The notes under the pieces were generated by a model. The model saw only the letters and a program-made list of their open reading frames with translations, did not search any database and was not told where the DNA came from. 39,278 nucleotides of DNA from Bacteroidota bacterium (lineage in GTDB: Bacteria > Bacteroidota > Ignavibacteria > Ignavibacteriales > Ignavibacteriaceae), in assembly GCA_023475265.1 (NCBI GenBank), contig JAMCWE010000167.1, positions 1 to 39,278 on the forward strand, read 5' to 3'. Positions 17,297-25,758 of the stretch are shown here, piece after piece (position 1 is the first letter of the stretch; the number at the start of each line of letters is the position of its first letter). The position numbers and the translations under genes were made by a program.

Positions 17297-17683
17297 ATGG
17301 TTTTAACTGAAATAATATTAGATTCGTTTGTATTATTTGCAACTATATTACTGATAATAATGGCCATATCTTATGTCTTTTTTAAGGTCAAAGGAAAGAA
17401 AAAGATCAAGACCCATTTAAGAAAAACATTTGTGAAAATTGGGGATGATGAAGTTCATTCTACAAATCAATTTGTAAATGTTCAACTTGCTGACAATAAT
17501 AATCACAATATGAATTACTATTCTTATCAGAATGCTTTGAACAATAATGGAAATGAAATTGAGATCAATAATCTCCCGCCGCAATTTAACTCGAAACAAG
17601 ATACTGAAAGTGCTAGATTAAAAAGAAAGCATTATCATTTCCACAAAACAACTAATTCAATTAGCAAAATTTCTTATAGATAA
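17297..17683 (+). CDS. Hypothetical single-pass membrane protein
   Basis: A 128-residue protein I do not recognise. One helix near the N-terminus ('SFVLFATILLIIMAISYVFF', residues about 10-29) is followed by a strongly basic stretch (KVKGKKKIKTHLRK), so the C-terminal 95 residues should be cytoplasmic. That part is polar, Asn-rich ('ADNNNHNMNYYSYQNALNNN') and His/Lys-rich at the end, and looks largely disordered. The ATG has a weak purine-rich site (AAAAGAGAAAA). It is monocistronic, with a hairpin in the upstream region and a convergent hairpin at the stop. Its function cannot be inferred. Confidence 0.55.
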   Translation: MVLTEIILDSFVLFATILLIIMAISYVFFKVKGKKKIKTHLRKTFVKIGDDEVHSTNQFVNVQLADNNNHNMNYYSYQNALNNNGNEIEINNLPPQFNSKQDTESARLKRKHYHFHKTTNSISKISYR

Positions 17684-17688
17684 AGTAT

Positions 17689-17721
17689 GAATTCCAATTC
17701 AAAATTTTAATTGGAGAATTC
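17689..17721. terminator. Hairpin between convergent genes, likely bidirectional terminator
   Basis: GAATTCCAATT (17689-17699) pairs with AATTGGAGAATTC (17709-17721) with one bulged base across a nine-base loop containing AAAATTTT. It spans the 23-base gap between the stop at 17683 (+) and the stop at 17707 (-) and runs into the last codons of the minus-strand gene. T-runs are weak. Confidence 0.45.
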
Positions 17722-18315
17722 TTTACTTATTATTTTTAACTTGCCCGGATAAGTAACATCTCCGATTGAAGTTGAAACGGTTGGCTGCGCATATAGAGCT
17801 ATTTTTGAAGCATGACTTTTATCCCCTGAAATTGCAAATGCTAGATTAATCAATTGATCATAATCCTTATCTTTAAAGAACCTCAACAAATCAATATCTA
17901 CTCTTATTGGAATAATTGTAATTTCGCCAGTGCCTGGAATTGAAACTGAATTATTTATATTTCCGCCGATCGTTTCCTTATCATCAATATACAAATTCCA
18001 GGGAAACGATTTAAGCTCGATGTCTGTTCTTGGATATCCGCTAGTTCCATCATTAGGATTTTTAGCTTCAACATTAACGAGAAATGAAACTGGAAATGAT
18101 TTATTAGCAAATGCGGATGTAATTCTTAAAATCTCGAACGGACTGAAATCTTTTATATTTGTTTTTCCTTCTAATGAAACTCCGTTGATTGAAAGATTAT
18201 TAACTGTTCCTAATTTAAATTTTAATCTAGATACGTTTACAATTGTTTTATAAACACTGCAGCTGATGTTTGAGAAAACTATAATAACAGAAAAGATAAA
18301 AATTATTTTCTTCAT
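17707..18315 (-). CDS. LEA type 2 (WHy-like) family lipoprotein
   Basis: A 202-residue protein with a lipoprotein signal: a hydrophobic N-terminus ending in FSNISC, with Cys at about residue 19. The mature part ('LSINGVSLEGKTNIKDFSPFEILRITSAF', 'PVSFLVNVEAKNPNDG', 'IDLLRFFKD') matches the bacterial LEA-14/LEA type 2 proteins, a beta-sandwich family linked with desiccation and envelope proteins. It is the last gene of the five-gene operon and overlaps the Gfo/Idh gene in an ATGA. A cell-envelope role is inferred; the precise function is unknown. Confidence 0.65.
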   Translation of the reverse strand: MKKIIFIFSVIIVFSNISCSVYKTIVNVSRLKFKLGTVNNLSINGVSLEGKTNIKDFSPFEILRITSAFANKSFPVSFLVNVEAKNPNDGTSGYPRTDIELKSFPWNLYIDDKETIGGNINNSVSIPGTGEITIIPIRVDIDLLRFFKDKDYDQLINLAFAISGDKSHASKIALYAQPTVSTSIGDVTYPGKLKIISKEFSN

Positions 18316-19310
18316 GACAATATTAGTTTTTGGGATTCTTCAATCTTTTTAAGAATTAATTGAGCAACTTTTAATGCACGTAAACCGTCTTCCCCTGAAA
18401 CTACGGGTCGTTCTTTTTTTAATACCGAATCAACAAAAAGTTCTAATTCATATTTTAAAGCATTAATTTCTTTAATCTCAGGCTGTTCATAAATAACTCG
18501 TTTCTTTTTTTCGCCAATTCCAATCTCGCCAAATGAAATTAAGCCGTTCCCAACTTTTTCATCAACAGGTATAAGTCTGTATACTTCAGAAACTCCGGTA
18601 ATAAAATCTAATGCAATATAATTATCACGCTGGAAAATTCTCATCTTCCTCATTCTCTTTTGGGAAATGCGGCTCGCTGTTACGTTTGCAACAGCGCCAT
18701 TCTCAAATTGAATTCGTGCATTTGCAATATCAATATTATTCGACACTACAGCCACACCGCTGGCAGCAATTTCTCTAACTTCACTTTTTACTAAACTTAA
18801 AATTATATCTATATCATGAATCATTAAATCAAGTACAACCGCAACATCAGTTCCGCGAGGATTAAATTGTGCTAATCTATCTGTCTGAATAAACTTTGGT
18901 TCAAGAATATATTTCTCAAGTGAGATGAGAGCCGGATTAAAGCGCTCGACATGACCGACTTGCATATTAAGATTCTTTTCTGCTGTAATTTTAACTAGCT
19001 CTTCTGCCTCCGAAATAGAAGCTGTGATTGGTTTTTCAACAAACACATGAATATTTTTTTCCAAACATTTTTTAGATACTTCATAATGTGAGCTTGTAGG
19101 TGCTGCAATCGAAACGGCGTTTACTTCATTTAATAAGTTATCAATTGTATCAAAAGCTTTAACTCCAAATTCATTTCCAACATTTTGTGCAGTTGATTTA
19201 TCTATATCAAAAACTCCTACAAGCTCGCAGTTCTCAATTTGCTTAAACAACTTAATATGAAATTTTCCAAGATGGCCGGTGCCTATAACTCCAATTTTTA
19301 GTTTTTCCAT
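18312..19310 (-). CDS. Gfo/Idh/MocA-family NAD(P)-dependent dehydrogenase
   Basis: A 332-residue sugar-type dehydrogenase. The Rossmann motif is 'IGVIGTGHLGKFH', the conserved lysine lies in 'HVFVEKPIT', and the substrate-side His in 'VLDLMIHDIDIIL'. 'MQVGHVERFNPA' and the general length recall the branch that includes GnnA (UDP-GlcNAc 3-dehydrogenase for amide-linked lipid A), but that is only a resemblance. I use the ATG at 19310, two bases from the previous stop; an upstream GTG at 19319 would give an overlap. It is fourth of five genes in an operon with a T9SS plug-like protein and a lipoprotein, which fits an envelope sugar role. Confidence 0.82.
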   Translation of the reverse strand: MEKLKIGVIGTGHLGKFHIKLFKQIENCELVGVFDIDKSTAQNVGNEFGVKAFDTIDNLLNEVNAVSIAAPTSSHYEVSKKCLEKNIHVFVEKPITASISEAEELVKITAEKNLNMQVGHVERFNPALISLEKYILEPKFIQTDRLAQFNPRGTDVAVVLDLMIHDIDIILSLVKSEVREIAASGVAVVSNNIDIANARIQFENGAVANVTASRISQKRMRKMRIFQRDNYIALDFITGVSEVYRLIPVDEKVGNGLISFGEIGIGEKKKRVIYEQPEIKEINALKYELELFVDSVLKKERPVVSGEDGLRALKVAQLILKKIEESQKLILS

Positions 19311-19311
19311 T

Positions 19312-20541
19312 TTATTCACTTTTGATTTGTTGATAACCGATTATCCTATCATAACCTCCGTAATTCGGATCGTTATAATAAAGAAAAATATTATAAATAT
19401 TTTTAGTGTCCCAGTTGTTCCCCTCAAGAGTAACCCAATCAGATTTATTAAGAACATCGTTATTATAATCTGCAATTACATACTGATAATCATAAATCCC
19501 TCTCTTCAAAGGAATCGTAATTGAATAAAGCCCATAATTATTTGTTAATTGATAATCGGGCGAAATCTTCCAGTTGTTAAATGCGCCAACAAGATAAATT
19601 CCTCCGGGAACTTCGCTCGGCGGGCGGATTGTAAAAGTAACATCTAAATATGTTGCATAGTCATCATTATAATTTGTAAAGATCGAACCGCCATTTAAAT
19701 CTGGTTTCCCTAATGTAAAAAACCGCGAGTAGTCAATTTCATCTTGATGAGCTTTCACATTTTTACTTTGAAAGATATTTGTATTGCGCAAATCTGTTTG
19801 ACGATATTCATTGCCCGGCAAAATATCTCTTGCAATAAAAGTAAATTTTCTATCACCGTTCCAATAAAACTGCCTTACATTAGTGTTGAAGCTGCGGTCA
19901 ACATAAATCGGGTAATCAATTTTATGATTATCAATAATTTCAATTTGATTTACATTGGATGGATAAAATTCATTTGGCAAATTAAAGTTTGTAGTTATAT
20001 TAAAAATTTTAGAAAGATCCGCTGGGAAATAAATTTTATCTTCTAGCTGTTCCTTTTTTAATGTATCTTGAAGTGCAACTGCCGGATATACCACGTAAAA
20101 TTTTCCGCTTGCATAAACAATTGATGTATCTTGCGAATCAGTTATATAAAATCTCCACTTGCCCGAAAACGGAAAATCAACATAACCTTTCGTATCAGGA
20201 TAGCTCCCTATAAAATGATATTTTGCTTCAGTCACAGTTGTTGGGAGCTTTGTAAAGTCTAATCTATAGCCAATATTTTTCCCCTGATTAAAAAGAAAAA
20301 TGTTGTTATATGGATTCCAATTCTTATCGCAAAATCTAAAAACAATATTTAGCGTTGGTATGAATTCCGATTGAACATCAAATTCAATTGTTAATTGCTG
20401 CGGACCGCTGTTTCCTGGAGTAATAATTGGTAATGAAGTTTCGTCATTATCACCGTATGCTTTTAAACTTTTTATTTCGATAGATTGAGGAAAAATTTGA
20501 AAAGCAAAATAAATTAAAAGAACAAATATTTTTATTTTCAA
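19312..20541 (-). CDS. T9SS plug-like protein (DUF5103 type)
   Basis: A 409-residue exported protein with a signal peptide (MKIKIFVLLIYFAFQIFPQ). The first part, 'IKSLKAYGDNDETSLPIITPGN' then 'FRFCDKNWNPYNNIFLFNQG', matches the N-terminal domain of DUF5103 proteins, annotated as the plug that closes the T9SS translocon SprA. The last 100 residues ('PPSEVPGGIYLVGAFNNWKI ... LKRGIYDYQYVIAD') form an E-set/glycogen-binding-like beta domain seen in the same proteins. The start is TTG at 20541, supported by AAAGGAG five bases upstream. The window's T9SS-tailed metzincin shows that the organism uses T9SS, which fits. The C-terminal end overlaps or abuts the dehydrogenase gene. Confidence 0.78.
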   Translation of the reverse strand: MKIKIFVLLIYFAFQIFPQSIEIKSLKAYGDNDETSLPIITPGNSGPQQLTIEFDVQSEFIPTLNIVFRFCDKNWNPYNNIFLFNQGKNIGYRLDFTKLPTTVTEAKYHFIGSYPDTKGYVDFPFSGKWRFYITDSQDTSIVYASGKFYVVYPAVALQDTLKKEQLEDKIYFPADLSKIFNITTNFNLPNEFYPSNVNQIEIIDNHKIDYPIYVDRSFNTNVRQFYWNGDRKFTFIARDILPGNEYRQTDLRNTNIFQSKNVKAHQDEIDYSRFFTLGKPDLNGGSIFTNYNDDYATYLDVTFTIRPPSEVPGGIYLVGAFNNWKISPDYQLTNNYGLYSITIPLKRGIYDYQYVIADYNNDVLNKSDWVTLEGNNWDTKNIYNIFLYYNDPNYGGYDRIIGYQQIKSE

Positions 20542-20546
20542 AACAA

Positions 20547-20553
20547 CTCCTTT
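20547..20553 (-). promoter_or_regulatory. Ribosome binding site fixing the TTG start of the plug-like gene
   Basis: AAAGGAG on the minus strand, with a five-base spacer before TTG at 20541. It is the strongest ribosome site in this operon. Confidence 0.6.
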
Positions 20554-20555
20554 AG

Positions 20556-20795
20556 TTAGAAGTTAAAAATCTCCACACATTTTATAGAGCTGAAAGGAAT
20601 AAAAATTTTTACAAGCTCTTTTTCCCTTTCCGCCTCGAGCATAATTCCTTCATCGAATACTCCGGTTAGCTTACCGGTTTTAAAAACTATTTCATAAATT
20701 GGAGTGTTAGCTTTCGAGTCCATAGTTAAGCCGTAGTTTTCGTGCATGGTTACATTTAATGTTTGTCCGACAAATTGTTTCCATTCAAGTTTCAT
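20556..20795 (-). CDS. Small conserved-looking protein, possible Sm-like fold
   Basis: A 79-residue cytoplasmic protein with no signal or helix. The second half, 'VFKTGKLTGVFDEGIMLEAE' then 'VKIFIPFSSIKCVEIF', alternates strands in a way that recalls the Sm/Hfq fold (a Gly in strand 2, Asp in 'FDEGIMLE', and a closing 'IPFSSIKCVE'), although it lacks the exact Sm motifs and could equally be another five-stranded barrel. It lies 10 bases after the secreted 236-residue protein and 14 bases before the T9SS plug-like gene, so it is cotranscribed with envelope genes. I do not recognise the family. Confidence 0.7.
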   Translation of the reverse strand: MKLEWKQFVGQTLNVTMHENYGLTMDSKANTPIYEIVFKTGKLTGVFDEGIMLEAEREKELVKIFIPFSSIKCVEIFNF

Positions 20796-20805
20796 AATAA
20801 ATGCC

Positions 20806-21516
20806 TTATAATAATTCGTTTAATGTTTGCTTGAATTTTTCTAAATCATTACAGTGATAATATTTTTTTAGGAATTGATTTGCAAGAATTTTTTCGCCCG
20901 CCGAAATATAATTTGCGTAAACAGCTGCTATCGCGGCTTTAATGGTTTCTGTTGATTTACAATCTTCTGAATTCATACTGAAGTGAGCGTCGATAATATC
21001 AATTAATTTTTCATTTTCCGATATGAAAATATTATATACTTCATCATTGACGGAAAAAATTTCAGCGTTATCATATATCCAGCAATTAATCGGAATGAAA
21101 GTATCTTCACTATCTTTATTGAACGAATCGAACTTCGAATTTCCAGTGACAATTATATTCTTATTTGTTTCCTTGGAAAAATAAATATAGGGTTCGAGGC
21201 AGCCCGATGGAATTGAATCAGCAACATAAAAAGAATCAACGGTATTGAAAATATAAAGTGTGTATAAAATTCTGCTGCTGTCTTTCTTTTCATCAATTAT
21301 AAGATATTCATTAATACCATCGCTGTCGAGATCAATTGAAAGTTCATGTGGATTGTTAAAATTTTTTTCGAGGAACAATTTCCCCGATTTGCTAGTTACG
21401 TTAAGCTTTGAATTTTCAATCTTAATATTATATTGATCAAAATTGAAATTTGCTGTTTGGCAGTAACTATTAATTTTAAATATTAAAAGAATAAAAAGCG
21501 CAATCTGTAATTTCAT
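20806..21516 (-). CDS. Secreted hypothetical protein
   Basis: A 236-residue protein with a signal peptide (MKLQIALFILLIFKINSYCQ). The mature part has a short repeat-like segment 'ELSIDLDSDGINEYLIIDE', similar to the calcium-type D-x-D-x-D-G loops of FG-GAP/VCBS repeats, followed by a mostly beta region, then a helical C-terminus (from 'DCKSTETIKAAIAAVYANY' on). I use ATG at 21516; a TTG at 21519 directly precedes it. It is the first gene of the five-gene operon. Function unknown. Confidence 0.6.
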   Translation of the reverse strand: MKLQIALFILLIFKINSYCQTANFNFDQYNIKIENSKLNVTSKSGKLFLEKNFNNPHELSIDLDSDGINEYLIIDEKKDSSRILYTLYIFNTVDSFYVADSIPSGCLEPYIYFSKETNKNIIVTGNSKFDSFNKDSEDTFIPINCWIYDNAEIFSVNDEVYNIFISENEKLIDIIDAHFSMNSEDCKSTETIKAAIAAVYANYISAGEKILANQFLKKYYHCNDLEKFKQTLNELL

Positions 21517-21759
21517 CAATTAAAATAAATAGTAATAATCATTTGAAATATAAATTATTCCAAACAATATAGCACTCCAATAATTCCGGAAAAGAAAAGA
21601 TTATTTTTTGCATTCGGATAAAAGTTTCTGGTAAATATGTTAAATTCTCTATAACTTGAATTAATAGATTTTTTAACTCTATGTTATGATTATAAATATT
21701 GAATATTGTCCTTTCTTTTAATTTTAAAATTAACTTTCACTAACCATTAAAGGATTTCT

Positions 21760-22605
21760 ATGAAAACTTTTTTCTTAAAAGCCATTCTGCTTCTTGGCGT
21801 GTCTTTAATTTTCGCCTCGAATGCATTTTCTCAGGAAGCTTATAATCTTAAATATAGGTTTACAAAAGGGAAAACATATCTATATAAAAATGAAACTGCA
21901 CTTAATTCAACCCAGGAAGTAATGGGACAAGAAATGAAATTCAACACAACTTCACAAAGTGTATTACGATTTAATGTAAACAATGTTGAAGAAAACGGTG
22001 ATGCAGAAATGATGATGTCTTTTGACTCTTTATTAGTTAAAACATCAATGATGGGAAGAGATACAACTTTAGATTTATCAAATCTAATTGGTAAACGTAC
22101 AGAAGCCACTGTAACTCCTTTTGGCAAAGTTAAAGATTATGAAATGATCGATTCTATTGATGAAAAATTTAAAATGATGTCGATTTCTCAGCAGGCCAGT
22201 CAATTTTTTGCCCAGTTTGCCGGTACTAAAATTAAAGAAGGTGAGACTTGGAATAATAGCCGCATCGACACTATAAAAACTATGGGAAGCTCAATTATAG
22301 ATACAATGGATTTTGCTTACACGCTTGCAGGCAAAGAATCAAAACTTGGACATGAATGCTTTAAAATTCCCTTCACAACTAATTCGAAAATGCACGGCAA
22401 AGGCAACATGCAGGGAATGGATCTTTTTATTGAAGGCACGGGAAAATCAACAGGAACAATTTATTTTGATGCACAATCCGGAATAATAGTCTACAGCGAA
22501 ACAAATATGGACAATGATATGACGATGGCAACTTCTGGACAGCAGAGCATGGTTATTCCAATGACTCAATCCACAAAATCAACTCAGACTTTAATTAGCG
22601 ATTAA
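21760..22605 (+). CDS. Secreted DUF6263-like protein
   Basis: A 281-residue exported protein; the signal peptide ends at AFSQ (about residue 25). The repeated pattern 'YNLKYRFTKGKTYLYKNE', 'LIGKRTEATVTPFGKVKDYE', 'VKEGETW'-like 'IKEGETWNNSRIDT' and 'GTIYFDAQSGIIVYSETN' matches the DUF6263 family of Bacteroidota-type secreted proteins of unknown function. The ATG has AAAGGA five bases upstream, the clearest ribosome site in this part. It is monocistronic, flanked by opposite-strand genes, and ends at a strong intrinsic terminator. Methionine content is high in the second half ('TNMDNDMTMATSGQQSM'). Confidence 0.7.
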   Translation: MKTFFLKAILLLGVSLIFASNAFSQEAYNLKYRFTKGKTYLYKNETALNSTQEVMGQEMKFNTTSQSVLRFNVNNVEENGDAEMMMSFDSLLVKTSMMGRDTTLDLSNLIGKRTEATVTPFGKVKDYEMIDSIDEKFKMMSISQQASQFFAQFAGTKIKEGETWNNSRIDTIKTMGSSIIDTMDFAYTLAGKESKLGHECFKIPFTTNSKMHGKGNMQGMDLFIEGTGKSTGTIYFDAQSGIIVYSETNMDNDMTMATSGQQSMVIPMTQSTKSTQTLISD

Positions 22606-22621
22606 ATTTATTTTATTATTC

Positions 22622-22655
22622 AAAGCCGGTTAGATTTTTTAACCGGCTTTTTTTT
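22622..22655 (+). terminator. Rho-independent terminator of the DUF6263-like gene
   Basis: AAAGCCGGTTA (22622-22632) pairs perfectly with TAACCGGCTTT (22640-22650) around a seven-base loop, and the stem runs into a run of eight T. It begins 16 bases after the stop. This is the clearest terminator in the window. Confidence 0.92.
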
Positions 22656-22712
22656 ATCTATAATTTACTTATCACTTCACACCTAATGCAAAAATAATAA
22701 AATCTTTTAGCT

Positions 22713-23774
22713 CTACCTCCCATGCAGTACTATAGTATTATTTGGAAACCCTCCCAAAGTATATCCAACAATAAATACATCGCTTTGGAAAACCCATAGA
22801 CCTATATAAATAACATTATCGTTTGCAACTTGCTTGAATTCATACATATCGCTTCCATTATAATGGAATACATGCCCGCTTTGCACTGCAAAAATACTTT
22901 GCTCGCTTGTCCCCATTATCTTTGAGATTATATTTGATAATGGATACACATTTATCCAAGAGTTTCCGTTCCACTTAAATATTCCACCATCCCCGCACGA
23001 ATAAAGAATATTCTGCGGGCTTACCCAAAGAAAGGCACTTCCCCATTTGGGTTGTGAACTAACTTCTAATGAGTCAATTACAGTCCATGAATTATTTTTA
23101 TATGATAGAAAATAATCTTCTTCAAAGTAATTTTTCGACATAGATAAACCAATCAGATATGTTATCCCGTTAATTGAAGCTACACTATTAAATGGAAAAC
23201 TTTTAGAAAATAATTGTGTTATAACAGTATCTTTTGTCCAATTAACTCCATCATAATGATATACTGTTTTATCAACACCCGAAGCCCATATATCATTAGG
23301 TGAACTTCCCTTAATATCTATAAGTGGTCCCCCCCGATTTATTTCTACCTCACTCCATTTAGTCCCATCATAATGAATTATTAAGCTTGAATCTGTAATA
23401 ACATTTTTAATCGGATCGTCATAGATTCTTTCCCCAACTGCCCAAATATTGTTTTGTGAAAAACCATATATCGAAAATAAGTCAATTGCTCCATTTACAG
23501 ATGGTCTTACTTCCGTCCATTTATTTCCATCAAAATGCCAAATCTTGCCATGACCTTGATCATTATGCCCCACTGCAAAGACATCGTTAGGGGAACTCCC
23601 CCAGACTGACCGCATCATCGTTTGTGCACTTCCGGGTAAAGAAAGAGTATCCATAGTCCAGTTGTAATCCCTTGGGTTTTTTATTACAGGCGGTTCTGTT
23701 CCCTTATCTTTGCATGCAGCTATTACAATCAATGCTGCTGCCAAAAATAATAATAGAATATTTTTTAATTTCAT
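22713..23774 (-). CDS. Lipoprotein with propeller-like repeats
   Basis: A 353-residue lipoprotein; the signal 'LLLFLAAALIVIAAC' ends in a lipobox with Cys at residue 20. The mature protein repeats a motif of the form 'GSSPNDVFAVG ... IWHFDGNKWTEV' about every 40-50 residues ('SQNNIWAVG', 'SPNDIWASG ... YHYDGVNWTK', 'SPQNILYSCGDGG', 'SEQSIFAVQSG'), which is typical of beta-propeller proteins of the BNR/kelch-like kind. It is probably at the outer membrane, facing outside or the periplasm. It lies downstream of the metzincin gene across an 88-base gap with a hairpin. Ligand unknown. Confidence 0.72.
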   Translation of the reverse strand: MKLKNILLLFLAAALIVIAACKDKGTEPPVIKNPRDYNWTMDTLSLPGSAQTMMRSVWGSSPNDVFAVGHNDQGHGKIWHFDGNKWTEVRPSVNGAIDLFSIYGFSQNNIWAVGERIYDDPIKNVITDSSLIIHYDGTKWSEVEINRGGPLIDIKGSSPNDIWASGVDKTVYHYDGVNWTKDTVITQLFSKSFPFNSVASINGITYLIGLSMSKNYFEEDYFLSYKNNSWTVIDSLEVSSQPKWGSAFLWVSPQNILYSCGDGGIFKWNGNSWINVYPLSNIISKIMGTSEQSIFAVQSGHVFHYNGSDMYEFKQVANDNVIYIGLWVFQSDVFIVGYTLGGFPNNTIVLHGR

Positions 23775-23810
23775 AAAGACTCCAATTTAATTCTAAACAA
23801 TTTTATCTTT

Positions 23811-23848
23811 AATAGGGCAGTTTAAGAATTTGCTTAAGCTGCCCTATT
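23811..23848. repeat. 16-bp-stem hairpin between metzincin and lipoprotein genes
   Basis: AATAGGGCAGTTTAAG (23811-23826) pairs with CTTAAGCTGCCCTATT (23833-23848) with one G-T pair and a six-base loop. The T-run lies on the plus-strand side (23850-23855), opposite to both genes, so as a minus-strand terminator it would have a weak U-tract. A role in mRNA processing or termination is open. Confidence 0.5.
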
Positions 23849-23862
23849 ATTTTTTACGTCTA

Positions 23863-25641
23863 TTACTTAGCCAATATCATCTTCTCTATAATTTTCTTAT
23901 TGTACGTCTGCATTGAATAAAAATAAATACCGGAGTTAACTTTTACGCCCGAATTATTTGTTCCATCCCATACAATAATATAACTGCCTCTCGGCACATA
24001 ATTATTTATGAGTTCTTTAACCACCCGCCCAAGCACATCATAAATAACAAGCCTGGTTTGCTGGTCTTCGGGCAGTGTAAAATTTATTTTTGTTGATGGA
24101 TTAAATGGATTGGGAAAACAAGTTAATGAATAGTCCTTAATCTCCGAGGTATTAATATTATTATTAAGCGTTAAAGCGATCTTGGGCGCTATCTCGCCGT
24201 AAATAGCCAGCCAATCCGGCGTTGAATATGTATTATCGCATGAATAATATTCCCTTACATCATACCACAGAAGATCATGCGTATAGTTGAGATCCAATAT
24301 ATATAAATCATCAGTATAAGATTGTATTCCTCTACCAACCGTTCCAATTTGAACTGGATTACCTAAGACTCCATTGTGTTTTACTATTCTCCAAATTTGA
24401 TAGGTTACAGAGGGGTTAGGATTATCAGTCCAGCGTAACGTTATAGGCTGTCCATAATTAAGATCGTTGTGCAGGTATTTACCATAATTGGAAGGATAAC
24501 CGATAAAATAAGCCGTGTATGTTGTATGATCCGTGGGATAGAATATATAAGTTTGGTTTGTTCCCCCTTCCTGGCTCCAATGATCAAAAGAATAATAAAT
24601 GCCGTTTATTGTTTGATCTATTGCCGCTGCTGTAATAGAGCTTGAATCCAAAACAGTAAAAGGAGAAGTTGGAAAATTATATTGAGTCCCATTTACATTA
24701 ATTACTCCTCCATTGCCTAAGCAGGGAAAATTATTTTGAAAAATAATATTATACTCTTTAAGAAAATTTGCAGTATAAGTGTTATCACTTTTAGGTATCG
24801 TAGTATCTCTAGAATAACTTGGTGTATTATTCTTATCTGTCCAATTTTGGAATCTTCTCATATACTGAACATGAGTTACCGGATCGGGATAAATTTGATC
24901 TATAGCGGAAATAGTCCAGGGCCATGTATTTTCCCTAGGATAAAAAGTATCTGGGGAAGAAGGATAACTACTAGTACCATTTTTATCTGTAACTTTAACT
25001 GTACCGCCGCCAAAGCTGTTTTGCACAGTAATTGTATGCTGGGGATTATAAAGATTTTCCACTGTGCTATGGTCGCAAGATGTAAGTGATCTTTTCACAC
25101 TTAAATTAGAATAATTCATTACACTTGTAGAGAGATCTCTATGAGTAAGATTAAAAATATGCCCGGCTTCATGTAATATTACTGTAATTATATCAGGATA
25201 ATGGTAGTTTGGCGTTACGAGACTTTCAATGTCAGTCCACGTAACATTTACATTTTTATTAATTTGTATTTCGTAGTTACCAGGAGGCGCATAACCATAA
25301 TATTGATCACCTTCTCCTCCTCCCCAGCCCATGTCTACAAAATCTATTTTTAAATTATAATTGGCAGCATCACCTTCAGATACTTGAACTACTCCGTCTG
25401 TGGCATTTGCCCAAGTGTAAAGGGCATTTGTAATAGCACTTCTGACTATTGGTATAATCTGAGAATTATTCAAATAACTAGCGGGATATTGTTCTGTAAA
25501 TCGTACACCTGTCAAACTGCTCTCATCAAAGTACCATTTTATATTACCCCGCTTATCGCTTATTCCTCCCGGACAGTCAGTTTGAGGATATGTGCTCACA
25601 AAGAATAAAAATAACATTATACAAAGAAGAGTAGCTTTCAT
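23863..25641 (-). CDS. Secreted matrixin-like metzincin protease with T9SS sorting domain
   Basis: A secreted zinc protease of 592 residues from the ATG at 25641 (signal peptide 'MKATLLCIMLFLFFVSTYPQ'). The catalytic motif HEAGHIFNLTH (H-E-x-x-H-x-x-x-x-x-H) is followed by the Met-turn SVMNY, the mark of metzincins of the matrixin group. Next come bacterial repeat-like beta domains ('ITVQNSFGGGTVKVTD', 'YNIIFQNNFPCLGNGGVINV') and a T9SS type A sorting domain at the C-terminus ('FPNPFNPSTKINF ... NSGIYFYSM', ending KKIIEKMILAK). It is thus exported by Sec and T9SS and released or anchored at the surface. A second start at 25692 also has a good ribosome site (AAAGGG); both AUGs are usable, so the N-terminus may be longer by 17 residues. 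Confidence 0.88.
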   Translation of the reverse strand: MKATLLCIMLFLFFVSTYPQTDCPGGISDKRGNIKWYFDESSLTGVRFTEQYPASYLNNSQIIPIVRSAITNALYTWANATDGVVQVSEGDAANYNLKIDFVDMGWGGGEGDQYYGYAPPGNYEIQINKNVNVTWTDIESLVTPNYHYPDIITVILHEAGHIFNLTHRDLSTSVMNYSNLSVKRSLTSCDHSTVENLYNPQHTITVQNSFGGGTVKVTDKNGTSSYPSSPDTFYPRENTWPWTISAIDQIYPDPVTHVQYMRRFQNWTDKNNTPSYSRDTTIPKSDNTYTANFLKEYNIIFQNNFPCLGNGGVINVNGTQYNFPTSPFTVLDSSSITAAAIDQTINGIYYSFDHWSQEGGTNQTYIFYPTDHTTYTAYFIGYPSNYGKYLHNDLNYGQPITLRWTDNPNPSVTYQIWRIVKHNGVLGNPVQIGTVGRGIQSYTDDLYILDLNYTHDLLWYDVREYYSCDNTYSTPDWLAIYGEIAPKIALTLNNNINTSEIKDYSLTCFPNPFNPSTKINFTLPEDQQTRLVIYDVLGRVVKELINNYVPRGSYIIVWDGTNNSGVKVNSGIYFYSMQTYNKKIIEKMILAK

Positions 25642-25758
25642 AAAAGTACTTCCTTTATTTATTCTAATTATTCTATTCAATATTTTTTTCATGGTTTTTC
25701 CCTTTCAAAAAATTTATATAAAACATTAAACACTCACTCTTTTAAAAACATAAGCAGA

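Noticed and set aside
21192-21206. GGTTCGAGGC word resembling a tRNA T-loop
   Set aside because: It lies inside a coding gene and no acceptor, D or anticodon stems can be paired around it.
23811-23855. Hairpin with T-run between metzincin and lipoprotein genes as an intrinsic terminator
   Set aside because: The T-run lies on the plus-strand side while both genes are on the minus strand, so it was listed as a hairpin only.
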